Part shown: piece by piece, positions 22,109 to 34,388 of the stretch
Layout: the number at the start of each line of letters is the position of its first letter
How positions within the stretch are numbered: position 1 is the first letter of the stretch
From: Tricholomella constricta
Lineage: Eukaryota > Basidiomycota > Agaricomycetes > Agaricales > Lyophyllaceae
Assembly: GCA_013368375.1 (NCBI GenBank)
Contig: JAACJP010000005.1
Location: forward strand, 62,001-126,000
Reading direction: 5' to 3'
Length of the DNA stretch: 64,000 nt
The notes under the pieces: generated by a model
Database searches by the model: none
Told to the model about the DNA's origin: nothing
The model's input: the letters and a program-made list of their open reading frames with translations, nothing else
Translations under genes and position numbers: made by a program

Positions 22109-24293
22109 TGCGACCGGCAGAGCAGTAAGTAAGTCGAAGGAAACGTTGGTTTGCCATCATACACTTCCCACGGGCAGTGCGTGAATGGCATGCTTGCCGC
22201 ACGCTTCTACACTGCACAGCTTCAACACGCAGACTTGCTCACATCGATCCTGGAGGCCTAACGTACGTGTGTGTGGCCGTCCTCCTTACTTCTGTGGTCG
22301 ATCACGCGCTCCTAAACTGCATGTTTCTGGTCAATCTTGGCTCGTTGATTCCTCATGGTTTTGATACTCTGGGACGGGCACCCACTAATTCGAACCAAAT
22401 TTGACCATGATGAGACCGCGCTCGATATTCGATCGTCCCTGCGGCCTGATAGGCCTGATCATTTACCCCGATCTCCATTGCGCCGCGCGTCTGTCCAACT
22501 CTTTGTCAACTCTACGCCCTTCATAGCCTTGAATCTCAGTTTCTTCTTCCATCTCCGGAACATTTCCTTCCCATTTCATAGAATCCCTGCCTGTCCTCCA
22601 ACGCGCTGCCTTACCCACTGGTCCTCGTCAACGTTTTTGACCGATCATCTCTCATCTCTTTCAACGTGCTCATCTGGATACGAACGATGAACACCTCCTC
22701 CCCATACCCTCCATAGCCAATCGACTCACTGTCTTCTCTGAGCGTAAAGCCACGCTCGCCGGACATCGACCTCGTACCTCCTCCGTGACCCGTTCCCATA
22801 TCCTTACTGGGTCATTCCACCGCATCGACGATAGAAATCCCTCAAAACTCGAGAAAGCGTCCGAGCCAGACCCTGCTCGCGAAGCAACCCAACCGAGGTT
22901 TCATTCTCAATGTACTTACTGGCCTCTCCATTACGCAGAATCGACAATTCCGTGAACCCATGGCGCCTCAAACACACTCCCCCTCGGTCAAAGAATTCTG
23001 CTCAGAATCTGAGGTGAGTCTTACCGTCTGATCACACCGGCACGACATTCAGGCAATTACCACATCGATTATCTGTTCACGAAGCCGTTCAATGAGAATT
23101 TGGAAGTATACCTACGGCTGCATTCAAACTGTCTCGCGATAGGTTCAGTCGTTCATTTCACTGCGTTCCGTTACTGTCTGATTCTCTCGAGCAGCACACG
23201 TCCCACTAGGTGCCTTTCACATAACGCCCTGAACATTTGAGGCATCGCCTCATCTCACTTCACAGCCTCTTCATGGGACGGGCCGCTCAGGTACGACGAC
23301 GATAGCGATTGACGGACGAGTAGACTGTATCTATAAGTTTTGTCATAAATACCGACCCATGCATTTCATCTTATCGAAACATCGATTTCCGTCTGTCTTG
23401 AATTCCCCCCCCACTCAGTCATTCAAGCCTTTCTCATTCACGATTGACACTGACAGAACGGCCTTTTTCTCCCCCGACAGCCGCATACTCGCCGGGAGAT
23501 AGAATATTCCCCCGCCTTTGAAACAACACGTCCCAGTGCGACTATGCATCTTACGGGATCCTCGGTACGTTCATTTTCAATCCTTCAAATCTGTCACCCA
23601 ACTCTCATCAACTCTTCGATGCTATACTTAGCCCGATACATTTGATACGAAGGCAGTGACTTCAAATTACCTTTGCGCCTACAGGCAGTGGGCGCTTGTC
23701 TTTACTGGAATGTGACATGACGGTGAGGTTGCTCATAGTGTCAAGAACGGAGATGGACGGACGGGTCATGCGATGCACCGCTGATTAGTACCTTGATCGC
23801 CAACGATTTGATAACAAATTCATATGCGCGAATAACCTCTAGGTCCATGACCGTAACTGTAGTCGTTTAAATTTTCTCTTCAAATTTACGGCGGTTTCGC
23901 TGACTTTTTGAAGCACGACTGAGGCGCAGAGGCATCATGTCTATCTGAACTGCATACCTTGTCAAAGTGTTGTACAATCTGTTCCTCGGCGACAGATGTA
24001 CTATGGTGCCATTCCTCGAACACACTGGCTTATTCAACATAACTGGATAGAATTGGATTAGAATGGCATATCGAAGATTTACACGGGGCTTTACACAGGA
24101 AAATTAAAACAAAAAGATGAAGAAATCCATGGGCACATCACAAGAGTACACATGGATAGCAAGGAAACAAGTACAATGAACAAAAGGATGAATTGTGGTG
24201 GTTAAAGATTAGAGGAAAGGCAGAACCAGTCACGGGGGAACTGTGGCGTAGACTAAAACATGCAGTGTCGTTGTTGTTGGTTTGTGCATCTGT
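22109..24293. other. Intergenic: promoter repeat, dispersed repeat, then no recognisable gene
   Basis: 22109-22420 repeats the kinase 5' flank of copy 2 (GGTTTGCCATCATACACTTCCC, GTGTGTGGCCGTCC, TCCTCATG-TTTGAT, GGGACGGGCACCCAC). The expected divergent coiled-coil gene does not follow; similarity ends near 22420. 22735-22850 resembles 1765-1875. 23687-23726 carries a short motif repeated at 25094-25126 (GGGCGCTTGTCTT-ACTGGAA). I see no supported gene in the rest. Confidence 0.5.
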
Positions 24294-25032
24294 TCAGTTG
24301 TGATGAGAGGAGTGGTTGGATCCGCGGCTGCTGCTGCTTAAGTCTTCAGGGTAGAAGTAGACTTGCTGCGGGACGGAGTTGTTGCTCCGATTGAGACCAT
24401 CGGGGCCAAAGTAGATGGGTGCCCGGTCAGAAGCGCTGCTCAAACCACTGGTAGAAGCTTGCGCGCCCAGTGGATAGACCTAGAAATGGGTGAAAAACAA
24501 TCAAAGGTGATGCTGGCGACGTACGTTAGACGAGGCCTGGTCAGATTGGGCCTGTTGCTGCTGTTGAAGTTGAGCCTGTCGTTGCAGTTCATATTGGACC
24601 TGTTGGTGCAATTTCTTCGCCTCACTTGAAGTCACCTTTCTTGAAACAATCAGCCTTACAGGCAGCAAATTAGACAAAACGTACGTCAAGATTCGTTCTG
24701 GCGTCCTCAAGTAGCTGGTGCAGTCTGTGTATTTGAGCGGACACGGCAGCACGTCTCTGTGGATTGGTCTCTCCAACGTATTGGGCTTCGAGGGAGTGCA
24801 ATTGACGAAGGTGCCTAGTTTCAAATCATGCGAATCAAGTTCTGGACTGTAGTCGAAGAAATCAATTATACCAGTGGTATGTGGTACTCAAATCGGACTT
24901 CTGTTTCTCGGGGATGTATGGGTCAATATCAACGGCCTGCATCAAAGCGCCCTGCATACTGAAGCCGTCTCTCAAGGCAGCTATGGCAGGGTCTACGGTC
25001 GGGGTAGATTTAGAAAATTTCTTCTTGAACAT
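24294..25032 (-). CDS. Small Gln-rich coiled-coil protein, divergent partner of kinase copy 4
   Basis: The gene has three exons and about 190 residues. Exon 1 starts MFKKKFSKSTPTVDP at 25032 and includes LRDGFSMQGALMQAVDIDP. Exon 2 (about 24815-24680) reads HLRQLHSLEAQYVGETNPQR and RLHQLLEDARTNLD, a predicted coiled coil. Exon 3 has KKLHQQVQYELQRQAQ with a poly-Gln run. A final exon with PIYFGPDGLNRSN and a Ser-rich end stops at 24294. No known domain is recognised. It faces kinase copy 4 head-to-head with 315 bp between starts, the same arrangement as at 9.3-9.7 kb. The helical part shares a loose pattern (L-x2-L ... NPxxR ... LL) with the coiled-coil protein at 9732, so the two may be distant paralogues. 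Exon borders were inferred from frame. Confidence 0.6.
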
Positions 25033-25347
25033 GTCGATGGGAGAGGGAGCACGGAACAGGCTCGCTGAATCTGCACCAAGTTAAATACAAGTAGCGGGCG
25101 CTTGTCTTCACTGGAATGTGACATGGTGTGAGTGTTTTTCTTCCCACTCAACGGGATTACTCGATGGGTCTCAAGATTTTGAACAGCATTAGCTATAAGA
25201 TTCTGCAGTTGGTGAGAAAGATCGAATCCAGGGATAAATAAAGATCTCGATGATGTTTGTTTGGTCCTTGCCTCGTGTTGATTGTGGCGCCACTTCGAAG
25301 CCTCCCTCTCTTTGCAGGTCTCTCAACTGTTCTCCTCCTCCCGAAAC

Positions 25348-26700
25348 ATGGCTTACAGCACCAATAGCCAGGCCAAAGATGCTTACTTGTGGCACGACCT
25401 TATGTCTGATGAATGGAAAGATGCCCCCCAAGCCCTCGAACACGTTCTTTCTTACAACGACAACATTGACCACAATATTTTCTTGGGCAAGCGGCGGACT
25501 CGAGAGATCTTCTGGGTCCAACTACAGCCGTTTCTGTACTCCCGTGGATACAACTTGCGTCCAAGGTATCATCCTGACTGGCTACCATCCTGGAGGAACC
25601 ACACGAAGCCAATTCAGACCCTCGATGAATTTGAAGACTCTTTGGCGCACATAGTACGTCGTCGTGTATTCTTAAGCTATGAATCAATCAAGCCTTCTTT
25701 CGAAGGGTACTTTTATGGACGCTACGCGTCTCAGCGACGGTTCCAAGGTTGTAATCAAGCTTGTCCAAACATGGCGAAAAGAAATCCCAATTGCTCAGTA
25801 CTTGTCGTCACCTGAGGCCATGAGCGACCCCCGGAATCATACGATCCCTGTTTTTGATATCCTGCCTCTTCCCAACGACGACTCCGAGGCGTTGATGATA
25901 ATGCCCCAGGTCCTCCATTTTAATCCCCCGGGCCTGCCATTCACGCGTCTCGGCGAATTTCATGAAGCTGTAAAGCAGTACATTGAAGTAAGTCTTCTTT
26001 GTCCATCTTGTCGCTCAACGCAAAGTCATGACCACTTTTTCAGGGATTGGAGTTTATGCACCAGCACAGAATTTCCCATCGGTAAATACGGCGTACTCTC
26101 TAGGCGTTGGACGTCGACTTACGGACAACTCAGAGATGCATGCTACTTCAATTTGATGATGGATATAAGTAAAGTAATCCCGAAAGGCTTGCACTTTATG
26201 AGACCCGAAACCCACGATGGCGTGACCTTTGGAGTCGAATGGAAAAAACGTTGGTCCGTTCGGCCCGTCAAGTACTATTATATTGACTTTGGGCTGTCGG
26301 AACATTATCCGCTGGACGCGCCTTATGAAACCATAACAGGCCTTAACGGCCAGGACCGTACCGTACCCGAGCATCTCCTCACAAGTCCGTACGATCCCTT
26401 CAAGGCCGACGTATATCAGCTCGGAAACGTCATTTTGCACGTCGTAGAGGTGAGAATATTTTCGAACCTGAATGAATTGTGTTTGACCTCGGGTCCTGTC
26501 AGACCTACGACGGACTTGACTCTTTTCTACCCCTGGGAACAGCGATGACCAGGACAAATCCTGATGATCGACCTTCTCCGTCAGAAGCCTTGAAGGTGCT
26601 TCAGCGGTTCAACTGGTGGGTCCTCAGGCGCCGAGTTCGTAAGAAGAACTTTTTATTTCAAGAGCGACCTCGACTCCGATTCCTTGGAGGAGATCGGTAG
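25348..26700 (+). CDS. Fungal protein kinase-like protein, copy 4 (plus strand)
   Basis: The gene starts MAYSTNSQAKDAYLWHD at 25348. Exon 1 carries NLRPRYHPDWLPSW. Exon 2 has DATRLSDGSKVVIKLV with the ATP-site Lys and SDPRNHTIPVFDILPLP. A short exon ends HQHRISHR. Exon 4 starts DACYFNLMMDISKVIPK and has YYYIDFGLSEHYP and DRTVPEHLLTSPYDPFKADVY. The last exon begins TYDGLDSF and ends RLRFLGGDR at 26700. HRD, Asn and DFG are kept, and all introns are in the same places as in copies 1-3, including the one that splits HRD. It is more diverged in sequence from those and nearly identical to copy 5 at 36463-37808. Its divergent neighbour is the coiled-coil gene ending at 25032. The substrate is unknown. 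Confidence 0.85.
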
Positions 26701-27273
26701 GTGTCATTGAATACCGTATCATCAGTAGTAGACTACCACTAGATATGAGACTTTAGATGTTGCACCAGGTTCATTGACCTTACACCTTCCTTCTGTATAC
26801 TTAACCAAAAGCTCATCTCGGCCACGCGAGTATCATAATAGACAGCAACTCTCGGTAAGCGCAAGGCAGACTCCTAATGACGATGGACGGATACTCGATA
26901 AGAATGTTGAGCGCGTCTGAGGCTGAATTAAGGGAGCTCATCGTCTGCAGCGCAAGGTCTAAAGGCAGGTGTGATGTATGGGGCACGCTGCGCGGAGATG
27001 ATGATTCATCGCTGTCGAGTAGAGATATGAGTCAAGGTGCGTCACTCCCCGTCGACCTGGTTTACTCACTTCTTCCAGACCTTACCCACGTCCAATCGTG
27101 CGCCGCTCATCTAGGGGTGCAAGGGCGGACATCCACGTGTCCTCAATTCAGACTCCCTTCTACGTTACAAACCCCAAATGGATCGATTTCAGGTCAGGTA
27201 ATGAGCTGTCGACAGTCGAACAATCGAGAGAGAGAGATGTGAATTGCCAGTGGCACCTGGCTGGTGGCTGTGC
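26701..27273. other. Intergenic between kinase copy 4 and MITE
   Basis: The first 60 bases are the 3' flank shared with copy 5. The rest contains short frames only. I see no gene. Confidence 0.5.
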
Positions 27274-27281
27274 ACTTAGTC

Positions 27282-27923
27282 AGGAGGGGGGCCTATGCTG
27301 TAAGAGGCTATATCCTAACAAGTACATAAACTGGGAAAATTTGGCCGTTTTCACCGATCCTGAAAGTACATAAACTGCCAAATTTGGGTGTGCTCCCCGA
27401 TCCCGCCTGGGTGCAGAAGCCTGGACCCAGCTGTTTTGACCGATCCCACGAGTACAGAAACTGGCGCCGCCATATTGTCACCCCCCAGCCCTGCCTCTTC
27501 TCCACAATTGTGCCTGCCACCCCGCCATTTCGCAGTCAGCGAGTGGTTTAGCGTGTCCCCGCCAAGTGAACTAAGCCGTTCAAGGGTTGAAAGTGCTGAT
27601 GTCTCCTGGTCAATCGCCCGCCGTTGGACGCGGGGAAGGCGAAGAACATGCTCACGTCCGGAACAGTTGGACTCGGAGTCAGATGATGACGAGTTGAGAC
27701 TTTTCCGCTTATCTATTTACTACTTTACAGTCCCAGGCCGTCTATATACCCTCTTCATAGTTTCAACAACATGTTAAATGTTCGATCTTTGAAAGTACAT
27801 AAATTGCCTAATTTGGACGCACCCGATCCTCATGAGTACATAAACGGGCAAAAATGACCAGGACAGAAATCGCGAAATTTGGGGTTTTCGGATATAGCCT
27901 CTCACAGCATAGGCCCCCCTCCT
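27282..27923. mobile_element. hAT-like MITE, 642 bp, with 8-bp target duplication
   Basis: The ends are near-perfect inverted repeats of 34 bp: AGGAGGGGGGCCTATGCTGT then RAGAGGCTATATCC. They are flanked by ACTTAGTC at 27274-27281 and again at 27924-27931. An 8-bp duplication points to the hAT superfamily. There is no transposase frame, so the element is non-autonomous. Inside are five degenerate copies of AGTACATAAACTG (near 27312, 27367, 27452, 27787 and 27834), possibly binding sites for a donor transposase. It abuts the 5' end of the LINE. Confidence 0.85.
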
Positions 27924-27993
27924 ACTTAGTCATCCACATCGGATATTTTGCAGGCATCGCGTCTCTGGGCCTGCAGAGAATCTGGGCTCGGCG

Positions 27994-30468
27994 ATGTGGC
28001 CGTCGATGAACCAATCGGCGGAATCGCAAGATTCGGACCCTGATCAAAGAACCACACCTCAAACCGCCGCACTGGGCGGGCTGCCACTCCAGTTGGTGAA
28101 CGGACGCCTCGTCGAAGCGGCACACGCGATGAGGAGTAGATCCACGCCGCTGTGGGCCGGTGAGCGAGCATCGCTATCCACTGCGAGCCCAACAAAAACC
28201 ACGGCAGACCCTAACCCTAGCAGCAAGCGCGGTACGAGGCTTCTCGATGAGCCGGTGAATACCCCTCTCACATTCCGCAGAACGATCGAGGACGAGCGGC
28301 GGGAGTCGGATGGCGGAGTGGGCAACAGGATGGTGAGTGGCGAAGTTTTTGCCCTGTACACCAGAGAACACTCACCCCGCACATCAAACACAGTAACTCA
28401 CGCGCAACTCAACATGTCCAACACGATTACCCCTGCCAACACCACTGCCGGAACCGTCACGGTGAACACCGCGACGCTGCCATTGACCGAAACAGGAGCT
28501 AAGGGGGTCACGGAAACACAGGCAGCGGATGACGCAGGAACGGTAAGGCCGCTGCAGGCGTCCGCAAACAGTGCTGACCGACGCGCCCCACAGGTTCTCC
28601 TGCCGACGTTACTCGGCGCAAGGGCCCCGACTAACGAGGTCATCCGGCACCTCGCCTTCGGGAAAACCAAGAGCGGAACTGGGCAGCAGGCTGCTGCTCG
28701 ACCCGCCACCCACGAAGCCCTGCCCATCGCGTTCCACTTCGGGACGGCCATGCAGGTCGCGGCCAACCCGATGACCACGAAGGCGGCGCTGGGGCAGGGA
28801 GAGAACTCCTCAGCGGGGCAACAAGCAGCCGAGGCTGCATGGGCGGAACAGAGGGGCGATGCTCGACGAGATGCAGCGGCGCACACCCCAGGTCAGACCC
28901 GATCGGCCACTGCGACAACAGGCAGCCCGACAGCGGCACCAGGCACACCTCGCCTGACGAGGTCCGCCACCATGCCGTCCATCACTGCTGATGCCCCCTG
29001 CCCCCCCGACACGGCTTCGCCGCCTGAGCCCCCCGTGAGCTAAGGCAAGGAACACTTGCCCGGTAGCCAGACAGCGGTCCTGGCAAAGCTTGCTGCGGAC
29101 CTCCAGCTCACGCTACCCCCCTCTGCGAAGGAGACCGCTCCGAACGGGCTGACCAGGACGAACGCGAACATCGCCGCACTGGCAAACCACATCGCCAACC
29201 TCCGCGCAAGTGTCGCCGATGTCAAGGCTACCCAGACAAACGACACCCGCCGCCTGAGGTCGGATGTCTCCACTACCCACACGGAGCAGAGCCAGCAGTC
29301 AACGGCCCTGTCCACCCTCGAGGAACGTGTGTCCAGCCTGGGCTCTGCAGTCGACAAGGTGGAAGGAGAGATGAGAGAGCTGCGCGACTTCGGCATCTCT
29401 GACTATGACCACACGGGCGGCGGGCCACACAACGCGGCTGCCCTCACCAACCACCTCGGGGTCCTGCAGGGAGAGATGCAGGCAGACCTGGCCACCATCC
29501 GAGCAGATCTCAGCACGGCCCAAGACTACAGCAAGAGCCTCGTAGAGGCGTGCCGACAGGAGTTCCAGAACATCGGTGGAGTCAACACCACCTTGCAGGG
29601 TGCGCTCCTTGCGGTCCAGCAGCAGGTGAACCCAATGGGGGGAAGGATGGCCGAGGCTGAGGAACGGGCGGCGCAGGCAGAGAAAAGGTGTGCGGAGGTG
29701 GAACGAAAGAATGCGGTGCTGGAGAAGGACTTGCTGGACGTGAGGGCGAACCTGGCGAAGCTGGGGAAGGACTTCGCAAACTCAGCACTAGCGACGCGAG
29801 GCGCGCCCAACTCCATTGCCCCACCCACCCTATTCGGCAACCCAACGGGTGGGTTCACTGGGCTGGCCACCCCCGGCGCTGTGCTATCGGCCCCTCCCAA
29901 TGCTGTGAGCATGTTCGGTGGCACACAGGCCCCGGGCCTCCCCTCGCACGCTGCCAGTATTACCCCAGCACTGCCAACCTCTCCTGCAGGCGCGCTGCGC
30001 CCCACAGACTACCAGGGGGCCACGAAGCGGCCTGCACAAGCGCAACCAATGGGGGCACCTGCCACGAAACGCATGAATGAGGGCCGTCGTGCCTCCTTCC
30101 CATTCACCATTGAGCTAGTGCCTGTCAAGGAGTCCCCGCATGCCAACACCCCCCAGGCCCTCTTCCGACTGTACGCTAAGCACGGGGCCAATGTCACTCG
30201 CCCCGCGGAGTTCCATGCTGAGCTCCGGGTGGGGAGGCCTGCCCTGTCGGAGGGGGGACAAGAGATGGTCCTGATTGTTGGATTTCGCTCCGAGAGCGCT
30301 GCTAGCCAGTTTGTGATGGCATGGAGGGCCAGTCACAACTCTATCACCACCGCAACAAAGCTCATCGAACGAGGCAACCAAGGTGGGATGGGTAGTATGG
30401 CCTCGGGCTCCTCCAGGGGGGATGAGGAGATGATGTCACTGGTCGTTGGCGGTACGGGTTTTTGGTAA
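27994..30468 (+). pseudogene. LINE ORF1 protein (one in-frame stop)
   Basis: One frame runs from 27994 to the TAA at 30466-30468, broken only by TAA at 29041-29043. Both halves are in the same frame, about 824 codons in all. The N-terminal half is Ala/Thr/Pro-rich and disordered. The second half contains a long coiled coil (about 29170-29770; heptads in TALSTLEERVSSLGSAVDKV and AEAEERAAQAEKRCAEVERK). A C-terminal folded segment follows (FTIELVPVKESPHANTPQ, MVLIVGFRSESAASQFVMAW) that could be RRM-like. Role by analogy: RNA-binding particle protein of the LINE. Start ATG at 27994 or the next at 28006. The stop looks like a CAA-to-TAA change, but the ancestral base is not seen. Confidence 0.7.
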
Positions 30469-30530
30469 GGGCTGAGGAGAGCGACAACGCTGCACCAAGT
30501 ATAAACAATTCTACTAGTTCGTTTACAATT

Positions 30531-33500
30531 ATGAGCTGGAATATATTTGGTAACTATGCAGCAAAAATCCTCAGCCCGGAATTCAATAAGGATATTGGGC
30601 AGTATGATGTAGTGCTCCTCCAGGAGACACATCTATGGCCAGAAGAGGAGAGCAGCACCCCAGTGCCTCCAGAATACTATATGATCGCTGTGTCACGCCC
30701 TCGGAGAGCAAGCTGGCAGAGGCGGGGTGGGGGAGTAATGGCTCTTGTACGGAAGGGTATAAAAGCAGAGGTCGCAGTGCACTTGTCCGTTGGAGACATT
30801 ATAGTCCTAGACATGGGCAACTGCTATATTGTGGGGGCATATATATTGCCTTCAACAAGCAGATGGGAAGGGTGGACAGACATGAGCCCTGAAATACGCC
30901 TGAGGGAGGTGCTGGCCGTATGCACGGCATCCTCAAAACCAGTGATTGTTATGGGCGACCTGAACGCACGGACTGCCTCCCTATCAGGCTCCCCCCTTCA
31001 CCCACCACGCAACTCATGCGACAGTATGACCAACACGAGAGGGCGACAAGTACTGTCATTGGTGCAGGACTTTGCTCTGTGCATCTTGAATGGCACAGCT
31101 ACAGAGGCCCACACGCCAGGCCGGTTCACATCATTCCAGCCCAACGGTCGAGCAGTCGTCGACTATGCTATAGTCTCCCTACGTGCACTGGCCCTTGTCC
31201 TTGAACTGAAAGTCCTGGAGCCGCCTGAAGACCCTGACTGTGCCTGGGCAGACCACACACCATTGGTCCTGACGGTGAACAGAACACTGGCCATCATAGA
31301 ACCCACTCGAGTGGGCCGCCGGGAGAAGATTCAGATCGAGTGGCCAGCAGCAGAGTCTGGAATAGACATACTGTGGGAAGCGACAATGAAGTCAAAGGAG
31401 ACACTGGAGCAGGGCTTAGAACAGCTGTATGGGAAGACCTATTACTGGACCCAAGAGGTACAGGTGTACACAGATGGCTCATGCCTCAATAATGGCAAGC
31501 GCAATGCAGCTGCGGGAAGCGGAACATTCTGGGGGCTCCACTCCCACAAGAACCGTGCCCAGCGCGCTCCAGGCCCTGGCCCGCAGACAAACAACCGGGG
31601 GGAAATATTCGCTGTCATTCTTGCTTTACTAGAGGCTGACCCTAGAAAGAGCCTGAGGGTTACAACGGACTCTGAGCTGGTGATTAGGGAGGCATGTTAC
31701 TGGGCACCCCTGCATGATAACATGGGCTGGGACCGCCCTAATGGGGACCTGCTGCATGACATGGTAAAATTACTAGCTGCCCGCCAGGCACCCACCCGAT
31801 TTGTGTGGATAAAAGGGCACTCTGGGAACGAATGGGGGGATGCAGCAGACCGGCTAGCAAAAGAAGGTGCGAGACTGCCAGAAGTGGGTAACTACAGGCA
31901 TCTGGTTGACACCCCATGGGCGGCAACAGGCGCACCCCCACACGAGGGCACCATGGATGCCGGGAAGGTCTCAACTGCCCTGCCTGAAACTCCCACTGCA
32001 CGCCCAGTGGAGCCCGCCATCGAGGTACTCGACAACCCAGACAGACGAGATAGGCTCTCACACCGTGGCAGAGAGAAGACTCGAAAACTGCAACAGTCCA
32101 TGAGAAATGCACTGCTCGACTGCAACGGCCCTGGGGAATTCTGGCGCCTCATTAGAAAATGGACGGATGCCCGCCCAGCAGAGACAGAGGTCAGTCTGGA
32201 TGCTCTGACAAATGAACTCCAAGCACGCATGAATGCGCCCCTTGAAATGCCCACCAGCTTCAATAGGGAGCAGCTGGCCCTGAATAAAGTCCTCGCTGCA
32301 GCACTGCCAACCTACGGTGTAGACACCACCCCTGATGGGCTATTCTCACGGGCCTTCGGAGAGGGGGAAATTGCATGGGGAAAGAACCATGTCAGGACAC
32401 ACACCATTGACAGCGCGACAGGCGCCGATGGGTACACATACAGAGACATCATGACTATCCCAAACACCAAGATTGCAGAGCTCCTGAATGCATGCCTCAA
32501 TGAAATGGAGATCCCATCCAGGTGGCTAGCATCCCTTGTCATTGGGATCCCAAAGCCTGAGAAGGACCGAAAGGCAGCCGAAAACTACCGCCTGATTGTG
32601 CTAGAGTGCTGCCTCCTGAAATTCTTCACACTGCTGATTGACCGTCGAGTGCGAGACTATGCAGAGAGGCATGCTATCATCCCAGAAACACAGAACGGGT
32701 TTCGCGAGGGGTACCGCACAAATAACAACCCTTTCATCCTGCGCACAATGACTGAAAAGGCTAAGGCAGAGGGCACTCCGCTGTACATCGCATACATCGA
32801 CCTGAAAAATGCATTCCCATGGACTGACCGCGAAACACTGTGGCTGAAACTGAACACCTGGGGAATTTCTGGACCAGTCGTGAACTGGCTGCGGAAACTC
32901 TATGGGAGCATGACCTACATGGTGCGCCTGGACGGCGACCTCTCCAATAGGTTCCAGTGCAACCTGGGGCTGCTCACAGGTGACCCCGGCTCACCCGGAA
33001 ACTGGAATATTTACCTGTCCGACTTTGTGGTCAGCCACTTCCCTGGGGATATGTTACTGCACAATGTGTACGTGTCTCAGCTAGAGCAGGCAGATGACAT
33101 CATGATAGCAACCCCATGTCCAGTAGCCTTCCAAGGAAAGCTGACAGATATGGCTGCCTGGGCTGCAGACAATGGGTGCGAGACACAACTGGAGAAGTGT
33201 GTATTCAGCATTGCAGGCCCCAAACCAAAGCAGCCCTATGCATTCTACCTGGGATCTCACCGACTCAAGGAAGTCCGGGACTTCAAGTATGTAGGTGTCC
33301 ACTTCCGAACATTCTCCGATAATATGTTTGTGGAACACTACAGGGTCAACACAGAGAAAGCGCGCCGAATGGCAAATATGTGTCTAGGAGTGGACCGATT
33401 TGTGGGTGACATGCCCGTGTGGGAGTCTCGGACCCTGTATGTAGCACGAGTGGACCCTTAGCTGACGTCAGCCGCGGAGGTGATCCTGGACACTATTGCA

Positions 33501-34388
33501 CCACACTGGGAGGGACTGGAAAAAGTACAATGCTACTACCTCCGGCGCATGCTACGCATCCATGCCCGCTCTGTCAAGGCAGTACTATTCTCGGAAACAG
33601 GCCTGCTGCCCATCAGGTACAGGAGAGTGGTACTTGCTCTTGGATTTCTGAAGCACGTGGTGTGCCTGCCAGAAGACCGACTAGTGTGGAGTGCCATGGC
33701 AGAGTCGTTTAAACTCGCCCGCATGGGACATGGATCATGGGTGACCGACCTTAAGCTGGTGCTGGCAAACCTTCCAGACCCAATTCTTTGGGTGCTACCA
33801 GAGGGCAGCATGGATGCTGACATGGTGGACAGTCTCATCGATGAGGTAAAGGCCTCAGCAGACCGATGGGTTGATGGGGTGGTCCTGTCCTCTGCCCGGA
33901 CACGCGACCTACTGGCCGGGAGGATGGAGATGGTGGAAGGGAGGCTGGTCAAAAAGGTGATTGCATTCCGACACTATCTCCGGGTGAAGATCCCAAAGCA
34001 CAGAAGGGCTCTGACACATGTAGTCCTGTGCTGCCATGCTCTGGCAGTGGAACGACTGCGATGGGCAGAGCGGCGGCGCCCAGCAGTGGCCCGAGAGCTC
34101 CGGGTCTGCAGGCTTTGCAGGGACGGGGTGGAAGATGCTGTGCACACGCTGTTGGTGTGTGCCCATGCACCTGTCCAGCGGTACAGACGTGTATTTTATG
34201 CCCAGGTCGATGCTGCCCTACCTGGCTTCCGCTCCCGGTTCACGGATGCGGAAGCAATGATGAGGGACCTGCTGGGCCAGCGGGTCACAGTGGCACTGCT
34301 AGCCAAATCCTGCTATGATGTGCTGGAGGTTTTCTATGCAGAACCCATGCTGATCCCAGCAGGGCTGATGCTAATCCCAGACACGTAA
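30531..34388 (+). pseudogene. LINE ORF2: AP endonuclease, RNase H, reverse transcriptase, zinc knuckle (one in-frame stop)
   Basis: The first ATG is at 30531 and reads MSWNIFGNYAAKILS. The endonuclease follows (30531-31290: LLQETHL, MGDLNARTA, VVDYAIV, ADHTPLVL). A type I RNase H follows (about 31455-31880: VYTDGSC, NNRGEIFAVI, VTTDSELVI, DAADRLAKEG, all four acidic residues present). The reverse transcriptase is at about 32340-33300 (YIDLKNAFPWTD, LLTGDPGSPGNW, EQADDIMIA). A TAG at 33459-33461 stops the frame, but the same frame continues after it to 34388 and carries a CCHC knuckle (CRLCRDGVEDAVHTLLVC, about 34108-34161). Full length would be about 1,285 residues. RNase H before RT is not the usual arrangement for LINEs. 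Active-site residues of all three enzymes are intact. Confidence 0.8.

Noticed and set aside
28208..28220. CCCTAACCCTA inside LINE ORF1
   Set aside because: Part of an open coding frame; chance.
33419..33712. Alternative plus-strand frame across the LINE ORF2 stop, as a frameshift explanation
   Set aside because: ORF2 continues in the same frame after TAG; the other frame has no family motifs, so a nonsense change is simpler than a frameshift.
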